This document shows positions 7,584 through 8,555 of a stretch of 8,555 nucleotides of DNA, piece by piece. Source of the stretch: Noviherbaspirillum sp. (lineage in GTDB: Bacteria > Pseudomonadota > Gammaproteobacteria > Burkholderiales > Burkholderiaceae); the NCBI GenBank assembly GCA_028292785.1, contig JAQGLQ010000103.1, forward strand, positions 1 through 8,555, in the 5' to 3' direction. Below the pieces are notes generated by a model that was not told where the DNA came from, searched no databases, and saw only the letters and a list, made by a program, of their open reading frames with translations. The translations under genes and the position numbers were made by a program. Within the stretch, counting starts at the first letter, position 1. The number at the start of each line of letters is the position of its first letter.

Positions 7584-8495
7584 ATGACCCAGATTCCTAC
7601 CAACCCGCTCATCGATTTGCCGATCGCCCAGGATGTTTCGCAGCAGATTTACCCATCGTCCGCATTATATGTGGTGGCAACTCCGATCGGAAACGCCGGC
7701 GACATCACGTTGCGCGCTATCAATGTACTCTCGATCGCGGATGCGGTGGCATGCGAAGACACGCGCAATACCGGACATCTTCTGAAGCGTTACGGACTGA
7801 CCAAGGAATTGATCGCGGCGCACGAGCATAATGAGCGCGAGGTTGCGGAAAGGCTCATCGCGCGCCTGCAGGCAGGCCAGCGCATCGCTCTTGTGTCCGA
7901 TGCGGGAACACCGGCCGTATCCGATCCGGGCGCCCGCATCGTCGATGCGGTGAAAGCCGCCGGGCTGCGCGTGATGCCCATTCCCGGCGCGTCGGCCGGC
8001 ATCGCGGCGCTTTCGGCCGCGGGCTTGCTGAACGACCGCTTCCATTTTGTCGGCTTCCTGCCTGCGAAGAACAAACAGCGCCAAACGGCGCTGGCCGAGC
8101 TGCGCAATGTCGCGGCGACGCTGGTTTTTTATGAAGCCCCGCACCGCATCGTCGAGACCGTCGATGCGCTCGCATCCGCCTTCGAGCCGACGCGGCAGAT
8201 CGTGCTGGCGCGTGAACTGACCAAGCTGTTCGAAGAGATCCATCGCTGCCGTTTGTCCGAAGCCGCCGCATGGCTGGCCCATGACGCCAATCGGCAAAAG
8301 GGCGAGTTCGTCATCCTGGTCGAAGGAGCGCCTTCAGCGGTGGAAGAGGACGACGCCGAAGCCGACCGCATCCTCGCGATTCTCCTGCCGGAGCTGCCGG
8401 TCAAGCAGGCGGCGACGCTCGCCGCGCAGATCACGGGGCAGAAAAAAAATGCCTTGTATGAGCGAGCCCTTCGGATGAAAGAACTCGGCTCGTAG
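7584..8495 (+). CDS. rsmI: 16S rRNA (cytidine1402-2'-O)-methyltransferase RsmI
   Basis: RsmI uses S-adenosylmethionine to methylate the ribose of C1402 in the decoding centre of 16S rRNA; RsmH methylates the base of the same nucleotide. The protein has 303 residues, slightly longer than usual owing to a 25-residue N-terminal leader. The tetrapyrrole-methylase-type fold starts at ALYVVATPIGNAGDITLRA at 27-45, with ACEDTRNT at 56-63, SDAGTPAVSDPG at 105-116 and PIPGASA at 132-138. VFYEAPHRI at 181-189, LARELTKLFEE at 208-218 and the C-terminal helical domain LPVKQAATLAAQITGQKKN at 271-289 complete it. The ATG is the first that fits the family; the frame is open far upstream only because it is antisense to lpoA. 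No good ribosome binding site is seen. Its promoter must lie inside the lpoA reading frame. Confidence 0.96.
   Translation: MTQIPTNPLIDLPIAQDVSQQIYPSSALYVVATPIGNAGDITLRAINVLSIADAVACEDTRNTGHLLKRYGLTKELIAAHEHNEREVAERLIARLQAGQRIALVSDAGTPAVSDPGARIVDAVKAAGLRVMPIPGASAGIAALSAAGLLNDRFHFVGFLPAKNKQRQTALAELRNVAATLVFYEAPHRIVETVDALASAFEPTRQIVLARELTKLFEEIHRCRLSEAAAWLAHDANRQKGEFVILVEGAPSAVEEDDAEADRILAILLPELPVKQAATLAAQITGQKKNALYERALRMKELGS
7664..7669 (-). promoter_or_regulatory. Candidate -10 for the lpoA-yraN transcript, inside rsmI
   Basis: TATAAT on the minus strand lies within the rsmI reading frame, about 93 bases before the lpoA ATG. The best -35, TTCCGA at an 18-base spacing, is weak. Because only 12 bases separate the two start codons, an lpoA promoter has to be inside rsmI, which makes this perfect hexamer the best candidate. 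Confidence 0.35.
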
Positions 8496-8510
8496 AACAG
8501 GTTCCAAGCC

Positions 8511-8555
8511 TCAGCGTTGCACGATCATCGCCTTGGCCGCGCCCGCCTTCTCCAG
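8511..8555 (-). CDS. C-terminal end of an unidentified minus-strand gene
   Basis: The last 45 bases read LEKAGAAKAMIVQR and then TGA on the minus strand, convergent with rsmI and 15 bases from its stop. The pattern resembles the end of a SPOR domain, as in RlpA-type septal ring proteins. With 14 residues this is only a guess. No terminator is evident between the two genes. Confidence 0.45.
   Translation of the reverse strand: MEKAGAAKAMIVQR

Overview
The window looks like ordinary chromosome of a GC-rich betaproteobacterium, most likely Burkholderiales and perhaps Oxalobacteraceae (Herbaspirillum-like). I infer this from protein style and gene order and cannot test it by search. I see no rRNA, tRNA, CRISPR array, transposase, phage gene or attachment site. 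Coding density is high and no stretch over 300 bases lacks a gene.

Left part (1-2992). The 5' end of a periplasmic branched-chain amino-acid-type binding protein leaves on the minus strand. It is divergent from lipB-lipA on the plus strand, which make protein-bound lipoate (octanoyl transfer, then sulfur insertion). The 215-base divergent gap holds an AT-rich inverted repeat that could be an operator. A PAP2-type membrane phosphatase gene follows on the plus strand, and its 3' end runs 64 bases into the convergent tlpA-like gene.

Middle part (2929-4555, minus strand). In transcription order this is a divergent LemA-family membrane protein, a small exported DsrE-type protein with one cysteine, and a membrane-anchored TlpA/ResA-like thioredoxin with a CTTC site. 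The last gene has its own promoter, which overlaps the stop codon of the DsrE gene. Together they look like a small envelope and redox module.

Right part (4571-8495). lpoA, yraN, a GmhA/DiaA-family SIS gene and dolP lie on the minus strand, with rsmI divergent on the plus strand. This matches the E. coli order rsmI / lpoA-yraN-diaA-dolP (yraL-yraM-yraN-yraO-yraP). The block joins peptidoglycan synthase activation, an outer-membrane BON lipoprotein, a sugar-phosphate isomerase-type protein and 16S rRNA methylation. It ends in a clear intrinsic terminator just before lemA. LpoA is short: it lacks the N-terminal helical domain known from E. coli and has no normal lipobox. The SIS protein resembles DiaA overall but keeps the GmhA metal and catalytic residues.

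The last 45 bases hold the C-terminal end of another minus-strand gene. I found no clearly new system. The points most worth checking are the SIS active site, the short LpoA, the LemA-DsrE-TlpA grouping and several promoters that sit almost on their start codons.
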